In this document: piece by piece, positions 34,263 through 48,079 of the stretch | Layout of the letters: each line of letters begins with the position of its first letter | How positions within the stretch are numbered: the stretch's first letter is position 1 | Source of the DNA: Straminergon stramineum | Taxonomy: Eukaryota; Streptophyta; Bryopsida; Hypnales; Calliergonaceae | Direction of reading: 5' to 3' | DNA: 64,000 nt | Assembly: GCA_963920665.1 (NCBI GenBank) | Contig: OY987265.1 | Location: 16,683,001 to 16,747,000 of the forward strand | The notes under the pieces: model-generated | The model's input: the letters and a program-made list of their open reading frames with translations, nothing else | Told to the model about the DNA's origin: nothing | The model's database searches: none | Position numbers and translations under genes: made by a program

Positions 34263-35136
34263 AAAATCCATTCAAAACAACCATTTCTGTTGCAAATAGC
34301 ATAAAACCTTAAATTTTTTTGCAAATCTGAGCATAGGGGCTTGTTCTAGACTACTATAAAAATATGAGGAAGAAATTTCAAAATTTTTGACAATCTACAT
34401 TAGAAGATATTTGCATTTTGAGTGCAAAATTTTTTCATTTTTTTTTGTCTTGCTTGACTAGATTTTTTTGCTTTGATTATTCTTAACTTCCAACTTTTGC
34501 ACTATTCATGATGAAATTTCAATTTTTTTATGTTGAAGAATTGAATTGAGAGTCTTCAAGATAAAATTCAAAAAATACACATATAATTATCAATCATTAA
34601 AAAATAGTTAAGTAGAAGTAAGTTCAAGATTGAAGGAAAGACTAAACTATTAATAGCTATGAGATGGAATTGAAACAAACTAATTACAATGGTGAGATTG
34701 TTCTATTATAAGATCTAAACCATGTGAAACTTTGTTTTTTTGAGAAATTCTAAAATTGAATTCATTCATGAATTCTAAAAGTTATTCTTTCAAGAAGATG
34801 CTTTGATTGCTTGAAAAATAAGATTGTCCACAACTTTCATATAACAAATTAAACCTTCCTTTATAGATGAAAATATAACCTATGAGAAAAAAAAAAAAAC
34901 TTTTTATTTAAAGTTTTTGTAATAATATTTTTCAATCTGCCAAACTAAAATTTGGATTTATTGTGCCATAATTTTTTATCCTAAGCATCAATTGAAATTT
35001 AAAAAAATTCTATTCCCCAAAAGCTCATGTTTTTTTTTATCTTCATGAAAAATTTCACAAAATTACAACAATTCGAGAGACTATTAGAGCCTACCTAAAA
35101 TCCATTTTGACCCCATAAGGGGGCACATGTACTTTA
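34263..35136. mobile_element. Left-truncated copy of the 0.92-kb TTAA element
   Basis: The internal sequence parallels 44880-45777 (CAACCATTTCTGTTGCAAA here against CAGTCATTTCTATTGCAAA there; TTCAAGAAGATGCTTTGATT against TTCAAGAAGATGCTTAGATT). It ends TGTACTTTAGGG near 35136. The left terminal repeat has been lost against the neighbouring 642-bp element. Confidence 0.55.
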
Positions 35137-35139
35137 GGG

Positions 35140-38100
35140 TTGATGAGTATGTAGAAGGGTTTGACATTTTTATAAGTGAAATGAACATTTGAGTTTGCAA
35201 GGACTCATATCAAACCAACTTGTATTTTTTTTATTTGCTTAAAATTATTTATGTCGTTTGGTACATTTGAGTTCTTCTTCTAGTTTTTATAATTACTTTG
35301 GATTACTTTGGTGCCTACATAGAAGAGTTTTATTGTTGAATTAAACATTGGGTTGCACATATATATTCACATAAACCACATTATATTTGTTTGTTTTTAT
35401 TCTTGGTCTTGCTTTTATAACTTCGTATAACCACATTTAGTTTATTTCTTTTTAAATTCTTTTAGATTACTTTTGTGGGTATGTCAAAGAGTTTATCAAT
35501 TCACTTATGTATAAAGAAAATCTTCACATCTAGACACAAAGTTAATCTAAAAGAAGATTTTAAAATATTGCAATATGGTAGTTGTAAACCCTATGCACCT
35601 GCAATGTTCTACTCATCCACTAAAATAGTACATTCTTGTGTATAGATGCAAAAGCAATCTAAAGTTTTCCATGAAAATTAAATGTGTTTGATGTGTATTC
35701 TATGTATATTCTATATTCAAATCACCAATCTAAAGAGCAAACCTTTATACATAGACACAAAAATAACTTAAAGAAATGTCTACAAGATCTTATGTCTAAA
35801 AGCTATATTAGCACATAAACTTATAATGAAGATTGCAAGAGAAAATTATATTTAAATTTAGTATATAATACACCATGGTTGAGTAAAACATTTGTCAATG
35901 TTTTTGAAGAGCTAGCAACCATGAAGGAGCTAGTTGCGGCATGGTCATGAAAAAATCAAAACATTGTCTCTACCATTCAATCTTTGTGACATAAAACTAG
36001 AAGAAGTGAATTTAGTTTTGCAAAGGCAAGGTGACTTCCTAAGGACTAGGATGTTTGGTGTATTTCATAGTAGTGTCTGAAAATCATAAACTTTCTCATT
36101 TGTTGGATCAAAAATACTAGTGCTTGTTGCTTTGAAATGTCTCTTTTAGGAAGTTGGGACTAAAGAACTTGTTAGCTTCTTGACACGTACCTATAGTGAA
36201 GAGCTTAGTTTTTTTTGTTGTTCTATGACATTGTTGTTTTCCTTGTCACCAAGGGTGTGAATTCATGGTTGTGGATGCTTCTATGAGTCTTCATGTAACT
36301 ACACCTAATACAATCTTAAAGGGACGACCAACCAATAATGACTAGCATTTTAACAACACAAGCTTTGCTCCAAGCTCCACATTGACATCTAGGTATTTAG
36401 GAACAAAACAAAACATGTTTGTCCAGAACAAGAATAAACTACCACATTCAAATGCAAGACTTGGAATAGTACCTCTGATAAAAGAGTTGTTGTAACTTAC
36501 TAATTTCCAAGTTGGCCAATAGTAGGCTATTGTATTAAGAACTCCCTAGAGGCAAACATTATTTTTTTCTTTTGGAGAAGAACCCAACTTCAAATTGATG
36601 CTTGGATTGGTGCCGTGTTTGTTGGATGTGCGTGCAATGCCAACACTAATTTGCTCTAAATGATGTGAGTTGCTTGTGAGTTTTGCATGCATGAGATTGT
36701 ATGTAATTGGGATTGATAATTGTCTATTTTGACAACTGGGAGGGAGAGAGGATTTGCATAATTTGCCCAATTTGCAAAGAAAGTGGTGCCACTAGTTGTA
36801 TCTTCTGGGGGCACTCTTCTTCTCAACACCATGGCTAATTATGGAATTGTATCCACTCACCTTGGGATACCATTTTTCTTCTTCCGGGATCTCACGAAGA
36901 CTACCAAGCTCGTTACTACAATTAATCTTACTTATTAGTGATGACGACCTGTTATGGATGTCTCTCTTTCTCTTTCTTCACTATCAAATCATTTTTGGTA
37001 GAAATTATGAAGAGAGATGGAATTCATTGTCTCACAGGAGACATGATGCATTTCATTATGCAAAATGAATCAAGTGAAATAATCTAGAAAAACAAGAAGA
37101 AGAATTGTTGTGAGTGATCTTGCACTTTAATTGCGGTTGATAGTTGTGAAATGTGTGATCATTGGTATCTTCCATAGATGTGTCCTTTGAATGGCACGTA
37201 CATGCAATGGCAACTTTGCAATTGCAATCGTTGTTTGTTTGCCAAATTGTTTGCATGCCTAGAGAGCATTAATTTGCCCAATATGAAGTCTATATGAAAA
37301 GAGCAATGTAGTGGGGCAAGGACAACATATTACTGACTTGTCATCATTGATTTTCATTTGCAATTTTCATTTGCATTGTGACTCATGAGAGTCATTTTAT
37401 GTAATGAGAGCATACTTGCAAATCACTTGGAGGACATGGCATACTATTTTGCACTTCATTGCCACTTGCAATCTTTACTTAGTCAAGATTAGTGCATGTG
37501 GAGACACTTATTACTCAATGTATGCAGTTGTAGGTACGTGGTGATAGTAAGTAGGTGCTAGAAGAGGTGCTAGATTCCCTGTGTAAAGGTCAGGTTCAAT
37601 GAAATTAGAGGGATTTTGGAGAATTTTGGGAAGAATATAAATTCAATATTGTATTACTTGGATTCCAACATAGAGCTCTTTGTGCAACCACTTATTGCAA
37701 TTATGGATTTCTTGAAAGTGCTAACACGAAATGAAAAATTCCTAAAATAGTTATTTTAAAATTAACAATCAAGGTTGACCTAGGTGCATCTACTTCTTGG
37801 ATGCATGGACGTTTAGGATTAAGGACCAAAATAACTAAATCGGGTCTCATGCATGTTCAAAGCAAGTTCCAATAAGATGTTTGGGAACTATATTTTTGTC
37901 ACTTTTGAACACTATTGAACATGTGTCCTCCAAAGTGATGAACAAACTATCCAAAGTGGAGCCAATCCAATAAGTTTAATCTCACTATAATTCATTCATT
38001 TGTTTTCACCCTCTCAAGAGTCTCACATTGCCCTACATAGAGAATTTTGATCATGAAGTTAAAAAGGCACCTTTCATGGACCTAATTGTGGCATTTTGGC

Positions 38101-41100
38101 AAATTACAAAGTTTTTCCAATTCTTTCATGATTGCTAAGTTAAAAATCATCATGAACTTCTTCAAACTTTCAAACATGGATTTGTGCAATACTACATTTA
38201 ACTACTCCTAGATTGTCGAAAGTCTAGAATTATGAATAGAAAAAAGTGGTCATCAAAAGGTAATGCAAAACATTGAGGGATCTATGCATTGAGAGATAAT
38301 TATCTGGAGATCGTTCATTTTGTGTCAACACTTCAGAGTTATCCAAAAATTGGAAAAATTCTTGCAATTGCAAGTTCTTTGTATTATAATCCAAATTACA
38401 CGATTATATAGCATGTATTTCATTGATATTTTCTATTTTCTAAATGGTTTTTGAATTGAAATCACAAAATTACATTTCTCATTTCTAACTTCATTGAAGG
38501 CAAATATTTCCAATTATTGTAATTGCTATAAATTTTTATTTATTTTTTACTTAAAAAATTAAAACCAATACAAAATACATTCTTTTGCAATTGAAAAACA
38601 CCAAAATTTTATATATCAATTATATAAAAGGATAATTTAAGCTTAATAGTGGCATTTGACTTGAAGGTAATTGCAAGGGTGTTTTGGGTGTAAATTATGA
38701 AATATTTAATTGATAAATCTTCAAACTAATTTCTATTGCTACTTGTATCTTTTGAAAGAAATTCAATATAATTAGATTTTTTTGCTATATTTCTTAATTT
38801 ATCTTTATTTTTTGCTACAAAATTTTAATAGTGAAATTTTTTTATAAAACAAGTTGAATTCTTTTTACTATGATAGACAATCCATAATATCATGTACTAT
38901 AAATATAAGATTAATTTTGAACACAATTTAAAACTCGAAATCTATCTCAAATATGATCAACCATTTTGCAACGAATGTAGAGCTTTAGAAATTAATGCAT
39001 GTATATGCTTACAAACTATGTTGGGTCATGAATTATAGAAACAATGTATCACTAATGCCAAATAATTATAGAGACGGCACCTAATTGTGACTTAATTCTA
39101 AAACAAATCCCTACAAATTCTAGCCTAAAATGTTAAGCTTCTATTTATACGAGTCAAGGGTCAATTTGGGATAATTATTTTAAGCACTTCAAAATTTCAT
39201 CATTTATTTGTATAGTGTTCAAAAAACACATTATAGGGGAGCTTAGAATCCCCTTTTGACTACCAAGAAGATCCAATAAAATTTTAAAAGCTCAAGAATA
39301 TATAGGAACTATAATCAAATCCTTTTTTAGACTATTTTATGTGTTGTTACTTTAATTATGGTAAGTGCAACCTTCTAAGATTTATTTCATTTTCAATCAA
39401 TAAGTTTTTAATTCTCTTAAAAGACATCATGATTCTTTGTTGTTTAATTTGTTGTGGTTGCACAACATTGCAACATTGTTGCCCAAGAATAGATAGTATT
39501 TTTGAAATTGCTTGAATTGGATTTTAACATCAATAGTATTTTTCCAAATTTGAATAGAAGTTTGTAATTGCCTTTGCCAAGATCTATAATAACTCACTTC
39601 TATGCAACAATTTTACTAGGAAAATCTACATTACAAGAATAGCTTTGCCTCATTATCAAACTAAAAGAAACAAAAAAAAGTTGAATTCCATTGTTAAAAA
39701 TGTTTTTTCAAATATTATAAATTCACCTAGCTTCTTCAGCTTCTCTGAAGCCTCTTTTGAAATTTTTACCAACTAATAATTTTGATTCTCTTCTTAAAAC
39801 TATTGAACAATTCTTTATAGAATTATGAAATTTATTTTGTCTTTTTCTACAAGGATTGACCAATTATGAATGCATGGAAATTCATTGGTAGCCTAGGTGG
39901 CACATGCATACTTCACCAAGCTTTTCTAGATTCGTTCCATCGTATTGTCGTAGCTCTGCTTTTCACCTACAAAGACTACATGCAAGACCAAATGATAGTG
40001 AGCAATTCAAATATTTCATGACATCACTTCTTCATGAAGATTCCACAATCCAATTGTTGACAAATAATTGGGACAATCCAATTTGAAATTGGCTATTTGG
40101 CTTCATTTCACTCTATGTTAATTTTGTTAAATTGACAAAATACATTGACTTTTTACTTTTCACAATGCTTTTTAGGGGTATTAGGATTTCAAGTTCAAGA
40201 TTTAGTAGTTTAGGATTTTACTTGGATTTCAATTGGGAACCAAAACAATTTGAAATAATCAACTTAAATCATAGATCTATACCCATCTTAGATTTTAAGC
40301 TCTTATAATCCTTTCAATTGGCAACTACAAAATCATCAAAATACTCAAAAACTCATTAAAGGAGTGAAATTTCAAGAAATTGGTAGATTTTGATCTATAC
40401 TCTTGTGTGGAACTTGGGTCTATATTGGTTCTATTTTTTGGAGCTCTGAGAATTTTTGTCTTGATTTTGGTACTCTAGAACAAGCTGATCATTTATCCCA
40501 TTAAATATGGATGAAATATAAATATATTGTAAAACACAAGTTTCACAACCCTTTGAAGTTTTTATCAAAAGATAAAAGATTGAGCATCAAAATTAGAAAA
40601 ATATTCATAGATTTTTTTCAATTCAATTTGATGATTTGTCTTAAAAACTTCTCCAAAAGTATAAAATTATAATTTTAACATCGGAATCTTTTCATAATTG
40701 GCCAAATTTTTATTTCTATTTATTTTTAACTGAATGAAAAGGATTTAAAGATGGAAACATCAAACGACTTTTAACATTAAATATTGAATCGATCTAAATC
40801 TGAATTTTCAACAGAACAATGGAAAAAAAGACCATGTAATATTGCATAAGAAAATAACTTGTTATAAGCTTTCATCTGTTTGAAAAGGCTCCTCCCAAAT
40901 CCAGAATCTGGTTTTATTGGTTTTGTAAGGGTTGAGAAATTTGACCATAACCCTCTTTTGTAGCACTAGAATATTCCATTTTGACATGTTCGTATTCAGC
41001 AAGATAATATAAATACAAAGTTTTCTAAATAGGCATGAATCACCCTCAAATATGTTGAGTTGCAAATAGGCAACATCAGTTTGGTAATTTGGGTGTAATT

Positions 41101-41650
41101 TAGAGTGTCAAAGCCCAAACTTGTGACATTTATTTCCACATAGCTCTCAAAACTAGTAAGAGTTTAGATTTAAGCTCAAATTTGCCCACCTTGAAAAGTA
41201 CCAATGTTGTAAACATCAATTTCATTAAATTGGCAATATCCTACAAACCCAAAATTGTGACATATATCTTAAGTTCGCAAAAGTCAAATTTCAAGCTACA
41301 ATCCAAGACAAATAGTGATGTAGGCCTGAACCAAGCCAAAGTAATGGAATATCACCAATTTAACGAAATTGATGTTTGTAGTGAAATTGACATTGGTTGT
41401 GAATGCTAAAGCTTATGGCATTCTAGAAGGAACAGGCATTGAGAAATATTGAACACTTGAGGATGAAACGTGGAATTAGTGAAATCAAGTTGCGAGATAT
41501 GAAACCTGAACATATTTCTTGTTCACTCTGATCTACACTGCTTTCTCTTAGTATATCGTTTGTGTCAAAGGCAATTGGTGACATTTTGTAAACTCATCTC
41601 CACACTAATTTGTTGTACTAGAAAATTAATGTCACCTACTAGGTGAGATT
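35140..41650. other. Long AT-rich intergenic region
   Basis: No credible gene. Open frames are 60-90 codons and show no domain, including 36796-37068, 39904-40086 and 41182-41409. No tRNA or long tandem repeat was noticed. Confidence 0.5.
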
Positions 41651-41660
41651 TGGATATTAA

Positions 41661-42585
41661 CCCCTAAAGACCATTGTCCCTTTGGGGGACAAATGAGATT
41701 TTAGGTAGGTACCTCTGGTCTCAATTTTTGTCTTGATTTTTCAAGAAAATTTATGAAGATAGAAAAATTGATTGTCTTCGTGGGAATATAATTTTTTCAT
41801 CATTCATTGCTCATGAATAGAAGTTATGCCCAAATAAGCTGAAAATAGGGGAGAGGAGGCAACAAAAGAATAATTCAAAAATTAGAATTTTCTTTTCTTT
41901 TCTTTTTATCCTCATAGATTATATTTTTGTCTTCATAGAAAGCTTTGATTCATTCCATTTGGATTTGTTATGAGAAAGTTTATGGACAATCTTGTTTTTT
42001 AGGCAATTAGAGCAATTCTTGAACAAATAACTTGTAGGATTCATATTTGAATGCAATTTTTATAATTTAAAATAAAAAAGGTACAAATGATTCAATTTTC
42101 TTGTTAGAAAAATCTCACCATTGGTATTTGTGCATTTTAATTCCATCTTAGAGATATTAATAATTTAGATTTTCCTTCTATCACGTACCTACTTCTACTT
42201 AGCTATTTTTTTAAGAATGAAAATTAAGTTTTTTTGAACTTCTGTTTTTAACCTAGACTCTCAACTCAATTCCTCACCATATAAGTTAGATTTAAAGCAC
42301 AAAACTTTGTACTGCAATAAATTAATCTCAAGAAGGTTCAAAGTCAAATAACTTAGTCCCCCAATGTGCTACAAAACTTGTTTTCTTCTCTTTAAACGTA
42401 GATATCTTGCAATTTGTGTGGTCAAAATTTCTGAATTTTTTTCCACACATTCTCATACTAGTTAGGTGTAAGATCATACAGTTAGATGTGAAAAAAATAA
42501 AACTTTCAAATTTGTTTACTCTTTGCTATAGAAATGGTAGTTTCAAGTATTATTTCGCAAAAAAAAGGCCTTGGTCCTTTAGGGG
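41661..42585. mobile_element. TTAA-flanked, CCCC-ended transposon, copy B (925 bp)
   Basis: The left end CCCCTAAAGACCATTG and right end CCTTGGTCCTTTAGGGG are inverted repeats. Perfect TTAA lies on both sides (41657-41660 and 42586-42589). A second inverted stretch follows inside (GTCCCTTTGGGGGACAA). It is in the opposite orientation to copy C at 44854. Confidence 0.8.
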
Positions 42586-42718
42586 TTAAGTGCAAAAGTG
42601 AATGTTCTCTGTTTGTCTATGGTATGTTACCATTGAGTTGATTTTTCTAGATCATTATAACCCCCTTGTAATGTAATAAGTAGTATGGCCTATGCCATAG
42701 TCATGGCCAAAAGAAAAG

Positions 42719-43185
42719 CAAAAGTGATTTTATAATTTTTAATTGAAAAAAGCCTTTGAAATTCAATGACTTTCATACCGTAGGTCGAAATGCCAAGAAT
42801 CAAAGCCCGTGCACCCCTCTTCCTCATAGAGAGCTTTCCAATTGTACCAAGTATGCAACTGGGAGATGTAGAATTTAGGAGATCTCACCATAACAAACAA
42901 AACAAACAACCTAACTTCGAGTATGGACTAGTGTGCCTTGTGCCGTTGCTACAACCGATAGTGTAGTAAAAGTGATTTTCTAATTTCTTGATTCAAAAAA
43001 ACTTTGAAATTCAATAACCTTCACATTGTAAGTCCAAATACCACAAAACAAAGCCCATGTGCCCCTCCTCACACACAACGTTCCGAACATACTAAGAACG
43101 CGATTAGAGGATGCATAGTTTGGGAGATCTCAAAGTAACCAACCAACAAAACAAAACGAAACGCCTTACTTAAGGTATGGATGCT
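42719..43185. repeat. Tandem duplication, two diverged units of about 247 bp
   Basis: Unit 1 starts at 42719 (AAAAGTGATTTTATAATTTT) and unit 2 at 42966 (AAAAGTGATTTTCTAATTTC). Both continue through TTTGAAATTCAAT, AAAGCCC.TG.CCCCTC and GGAGATCTCA to runs of AACAAAACAAAC. No coding capacity. Confidence 0.65.
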
Positions 43186-44205
43186 ACACCTAAATATTAT
43201 TGTTGGAGCCATTTTTTTTTAATTTACTCTTGTTACCCCAATGCCAACCTTACTCTAGTCCAAGTAGAAAGAATGCTTGTATTGTGCAAGAAGGGTCTTG
43301 GGATCATTAGTGAAGTTCCGTAAGGTTTTATTGTACTTTACATTGAGCCCATCCGACTTCATTCCTGAAAAGCTGGAGCCGTTTCTGATACTCTTCTGAT
43401 TCCCCACTGGTACATTCCTATTGTAAAAATCGGGTCCAAGTTGGCTCCTGTTCAAAGTTGATTGCAACTTTAGCTCATAACATCATTCCTGAACAGGCTG
43501 TGGGAGGACCCGTGCCTCAAGCTGGCTCTTACAGTTTTTACTTTTTCTTGGGTCATTTTACAAATTTTGAATTCATATTTGCAATCAGAGGCCCCATAAT
43601 AGCTAGGAGAGATAGAGAAGATAAATTAATGAAGCACAAAATAGGGGGTCTTTTTTTTTACATACACCCCTGGAATGACTTGGAGGGGACGAGCGAGGGG
43701 TCAATCCACCCTGGCCATTTTATTGAGGTCACCCAGCAAAGGAAGTAAACAACAACTTATCAGACTTGTCAGGACACTTGCTTACATGGTGTGGGTTGAC
43801 GTGGGTGGGTGGGTTGGTCAGGATGGTGGGAAGGGAGAGAGAATTGGTCTAAGCCTCAAAGGCAAAATTCTTGAATGCAAACTCTCCCCTAAATCAAGAG
43901 ATTGAAGCATTGTAACTCTAACTAGTGAAAATATTGTTGTATTGTGTTCATTGTATTTTACCCTTGCAATGCAGAATCAGTTCAATTTCCCCTAGAGAGC
44001 CAATTGAGGCATATTCCTTTCTTTGTTTTTTTTATGACGACTTCTCAAAGGAAAATTGGAAATTTAAGTAAGTACCATTCAATTGTTTCAAACTATGAAG
44101 AACCAAGTGGCCCTCAATGTTGTGGCAACTGCCTAAGTAGCTAACAGTAGTGGACATCCATCCATGATTGGAACATGGGCTGTTACTGCATACCTTGATT
44201 TAAAA
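43186..44205. other. Intergenic, unrecognised short frames
   Basis: Frames at 43255-43467 (minus) and 43458-43748 (plus) have no domain I recognise and overlap no repeat I can name. Composition is somewhat less AT-rich than the flanks. Confidence 0.35.
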
Positions 44206-44209
44206 TTTA

Positions 44210-44330
44210 TTTATTTATTTTTGAAACAAATGGAATCCATTGCAAATCACAAGATACAAAGCAGCCAAGCCACAGAGGCTGGACAAAAGGAGAGGGGAGC
44301 AAAAAGAGACAGCTAATTGAACAGACAGGG
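44210..44330 (-). mobile_element. Degenerate SINE-like element, minus orientation
   Basis: The T-rich start is followed by GAAACAAATGGAATCCATTG, the complement of the family 3' end, then GCAGCCAAGCCACAGAGGCT. No clear duplication was found. The far end has the small palindrome GGGGCCAGGCCCC. Confidence 0.5.
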
Positions 44331-44853
44331 GCCAGGCCCCTGTCTCTCCTAGACAATGTTCTCGCCAACTCTGTATTTTAAGAATTTTTGATCGAGTCAG
44401 AACTCTATAAGTTAAGTAGTATTGAAGGAAGTTACATCAGCATGCAGGTTCTCATGTTTGTTTTTTCTTTTCTTGAAACACTCGAACAAATTCCATTGAA
44501 AGGGATGTTCTCATGTTTTGAAAGACTTAATGATAATTGCATTTTTTTTTTAATCAATTTTATTTTTCAAATTTTCCTCATTCCGGACTGGTTTTGAGGT
44601 GAGCAATTATGCCCATTCAAGTGCCCTAAGTAGCAGTTTGAGCTTTGGATGGTGTATGTGGCAACATGGGGTCCCTTCAATTTTGACTGGCAGTCCCTTT
44701 TACTATGGTTAGTATGTTGTATTTAATTTGTGATGGAATGCCTTGAGTTGCAAGGGTTGAGTGTGTGTTTGGTTTTGATTCTTGAGACACTTGGGTTGGG
44801 AGTGCTCTAGATTGGCAATTTGATAATTTGCTCTAGATTGGAATGTTGGTTAA

Positions 44854-45777
44854 CCCCTGAAGGACCAAGGTGATATTCCTATCAAAAAACACTCAAAACA
44901 GTCATTTCTATTGCAAAGAGAAAAGAACATTAAAAATTGTTCTTTTTTGTATATTCAACCATAAGATCTTATACTTGATTAGTATATGAATGCATGGAAG
45001 AAATTTCAGAAACTTTGACCATGAAGATTGCAAGATATATGCATTTAAAGTGAAGAAAACAAGTTATTTTGCACCTTGCTTGACTAGATTTTTTGGCTTT
45101 GAATCTTTTTAGTTCAAATTGTTTGCACTACGGATTTTGATTTTCTACTTATTTATGTTAAGTAGTTGAGTTGAGAATCTACCAAAAAAAATTTGGAAAA
45201 AAAGCACTTAATTTTCTATCATTAAAAAATTGTTAAGAAGAGGTGGGTTCAAGATTGAAGAAAAACTAAATTGTTAATAGTTTTTAGATGGAATTGAATC
45301 ACAATAATCCCAACAGTGAGATTGTTCTAGCAAGAGAATCTAACATTGTCTAGCATTTTTTTTAGAAAAATTCTAAAAATGGCATTCAAAAATGAATTCC
45401 ACAAGTTATTTTTTCAAGAAGATGCTTAGATTGCCCAAAAAACTAAGATTGTCCATAACTTTCTCATTATTAGTCCAAATTGAATGAAACAAAGCTTCAC
45501 ATGTAGACAAAAATTTAATCTTTGAGAAAAAATTAGAAAAAAAATTATTTTGACTTTTTGTGATTTTTTCTGTGTTGCCTACCGAACTCCATTTTTGCTT
45601 ATTATGCCATAACTTTTGTTCTCAGGCACCGATTAAAATAAAAAAATATATTTTCACAAAGCTCATGCGAAAATACACTACCTCAAAAAATTCCAAAAAA
45701 TATCACTAAAAATTGAGACAATAAGCACCTGCCCGGACCCAAATTGTCCCCCAAGGGAACAAATGGTCCTTTAGGGG
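44854..45777. mobile_element. TTAA-flanked, CCCC-ended transposon, copy C (924 bp)
   Basis: The left end CCCCTGAAGGACCA and right end TGGTCCTTTAGGGG are inverted repeats. The left flank is TTAA (44850-44853) and the right flank TGAA (one change). The subterminal TTGTCCCCCAAGGGAACAAA matches copy B on the other strand. No transposase is encoded. Confidence 0.78.
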
Positions 45778-48076
45778 TGAAAAGAATATTTTATTTTTTG
45801 AAAGTTGAAATTATTTCAAAGTGCAAGAGTATGATGGAAACCCACTTCACATGGAAATTATTTCAAGTTCCCAGACAGCTATGAGAGTTGGGGGAGCACC
45901 TGCACTTCTTTTCCCCCTTCTGATTGAGAAGAAAGTGTAGAATCTCGTCCACGTGGAGATTTCCTCAATCTCCTTGATTTATCCCCAATCCTTCCTTAAA
46001 AAGAAATTCAAGTTGTGTAAAATTCACAAGTCTGTGGCACATTTTACATTTGAATGTCAGTTGCTTCCAACCAAAAACTTCAATAGATTTTACAAAATAA
46101 AATAGTTAGATGGGTGATTGCACCTGCCAATTCTGGTGTGTTTTACTAAACTCATTTTTTTTCTAGAGTACTTTAAAATTAGAAAAAAGAATTTAATTTT
46201 TAAAATATGGCCAATGTATACAACTATAAGATAAAGGTAACCACCAAAGGAAAAACATAGAAAAATACTCTAAGTAGGAGAACTTCGAAAAGTGTCAAAT
46301 CTCAAGAAAATACATTCTTTGATGTTTTAATCAAGAAAAAATAGAAAAAAATGAAATGAATTAAATTTTTTTTTGTCTATTTGTAGCAACTTTGTGGAGA
46401 TGGTCATTCACCAAAAAGCCCACCAAAATAATTTAAAACATTTTTTGAAATGCAAGTAGAAAGAGGCTCACTTTGTGGATTTCTATATGACGTATAATCA
46501 ACTCTTTTTAGAAGTCCTTTGAACAATAGCTAGAAGTCTACTACAAGACTATTTCTTCCCAATTCCATCACTTTGTTAAAAAACAAACATTGATAAACAT
46601 GATATTAAATTGGGGTCTATTTTTAGATAGTAAAATACTATTTTTAAATTTCCAAAAATCAGACAAGGTGTATAATAGTTGTGAGCACCTTGCCTGTAAA
46701 TTTTGGGTCATTTCGAGGTAGAACGCAAAAGTTATGATAAAAAAACTGATCAGCTAGAGACATGTGAGGTGTTTCGAGCAATCACCCGCATATTAATTCT
46801 CAACATGGTCAAGTCCCTTTTGGGCGATAATTATCTGAAATCCACTTCTGGATATGGAAGTTTCACTAAGGACTCAAGGTGAGGGGCCCTTGGTTTCTTG
46901 GCCAAGTCATGTAAAGGTCAAGAGTACTGTTAACTGCTCCATGCTTCTTGGTACACCGCAGAGCACGAGGCATTGTGTACAGGCTTCTCTTGAGAATGAG
47001 TTAAGAGTTTTGTTTCGTTTACAGTAAGCTTAGTAGCAGTTGGATAATCTGCAGTCAAACCATTGCGTGGCACACCTCTGATCATGTTCATTTTCTACCT
47101 CATTGTATTTTTGTGGCCTTCCGAGCGTACATATATATATGTTTTCAATTATGTGTCTTAGACCTGGAGTATTTGAAGCACATACATATTCTCCAATGCT
47201 GCAAAATAGAAAGGTTGCAAAGTCCCTCTTTGGTTCTAGCCTTCAAGCTTTCCTGTTTTTCCTTTGTTATTGTCGTTCTGGACTTTCTCAAGAGTACTTC
47301 ACATTCTTCTTCCATACTTCCTACACTTCACTCATGCACGGGTGAAGGTATGTAATGTAGCGAAGATTTTGTACTGATACTTGATAGTAATTTGTGCTAG
47401 TGGTATCAGGTCAGGCAGAAGTGCATATTTCAAAGACTATTAAAACTTATCAATTTCTCCTCAAAAGAATATCGATGCCAGGAATCCAGTGGGAAAAGAT
47501 GACCAGGTTGAAAATCCAGATAAACCTTTGTTGTATGTGTTTGTCCTGGTGACTAAGCTGGGTAATTTTGAGTACATAGGATAATTAATATACTGGGCTA
47601 GTGGTTCTCAGTCATTGCCATAATGATGCCTAGTATTAGATGAAATTTGAAGGCTCCAAGAGCCTGCGAGTTATCTTCAGTTCCCAAGCTGTGGGAACTC
47701 GCTAGAGCAGCAGTATGACATGGCACAGTGACTGCCACGTCATAAAATAATATTTTATTTTATTTTTAAAATTAATTTTTTTGAAAAAAATTCAGTTTTA
47801 AATTCAGTTTTAAGTTTATCAGTACTTTTTTTAAAATTTGGGAGAATTTTTTTTAATTTCTTTTTCCAAAATTAGGAAATTCAGCCCATTATGGACTGAT
47901 TCCCAATTTCTGGCAGCACAAGGAACAATGCAGGGAACAACCCTGAAACAAGTTATTGAAGCCCTCAAATGTCCTCTAATGTCTCAATTAGTGGTCATGA
48001 GCATGACATTCATCGCTAAAAGTCATCAATGAAATAAACTTCGTGAGCTGGTCCTCTATATGTTTACTACAGGAAC
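45778..48076. other. AT-rich intergenic region
   Basis: No credible gene. Overlapping frames near 47103-47355 show no domain and are not preceded by a recognisable promoter. Confidence 0.45.
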
Positions 48077-48079
48077 TAA

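Noticed and set aside
36796..37068. 90-residue hydrophobic frame in a long empty region
   Set aside because: No domain, no intron-linked partner frame and no conserved copy in the window.
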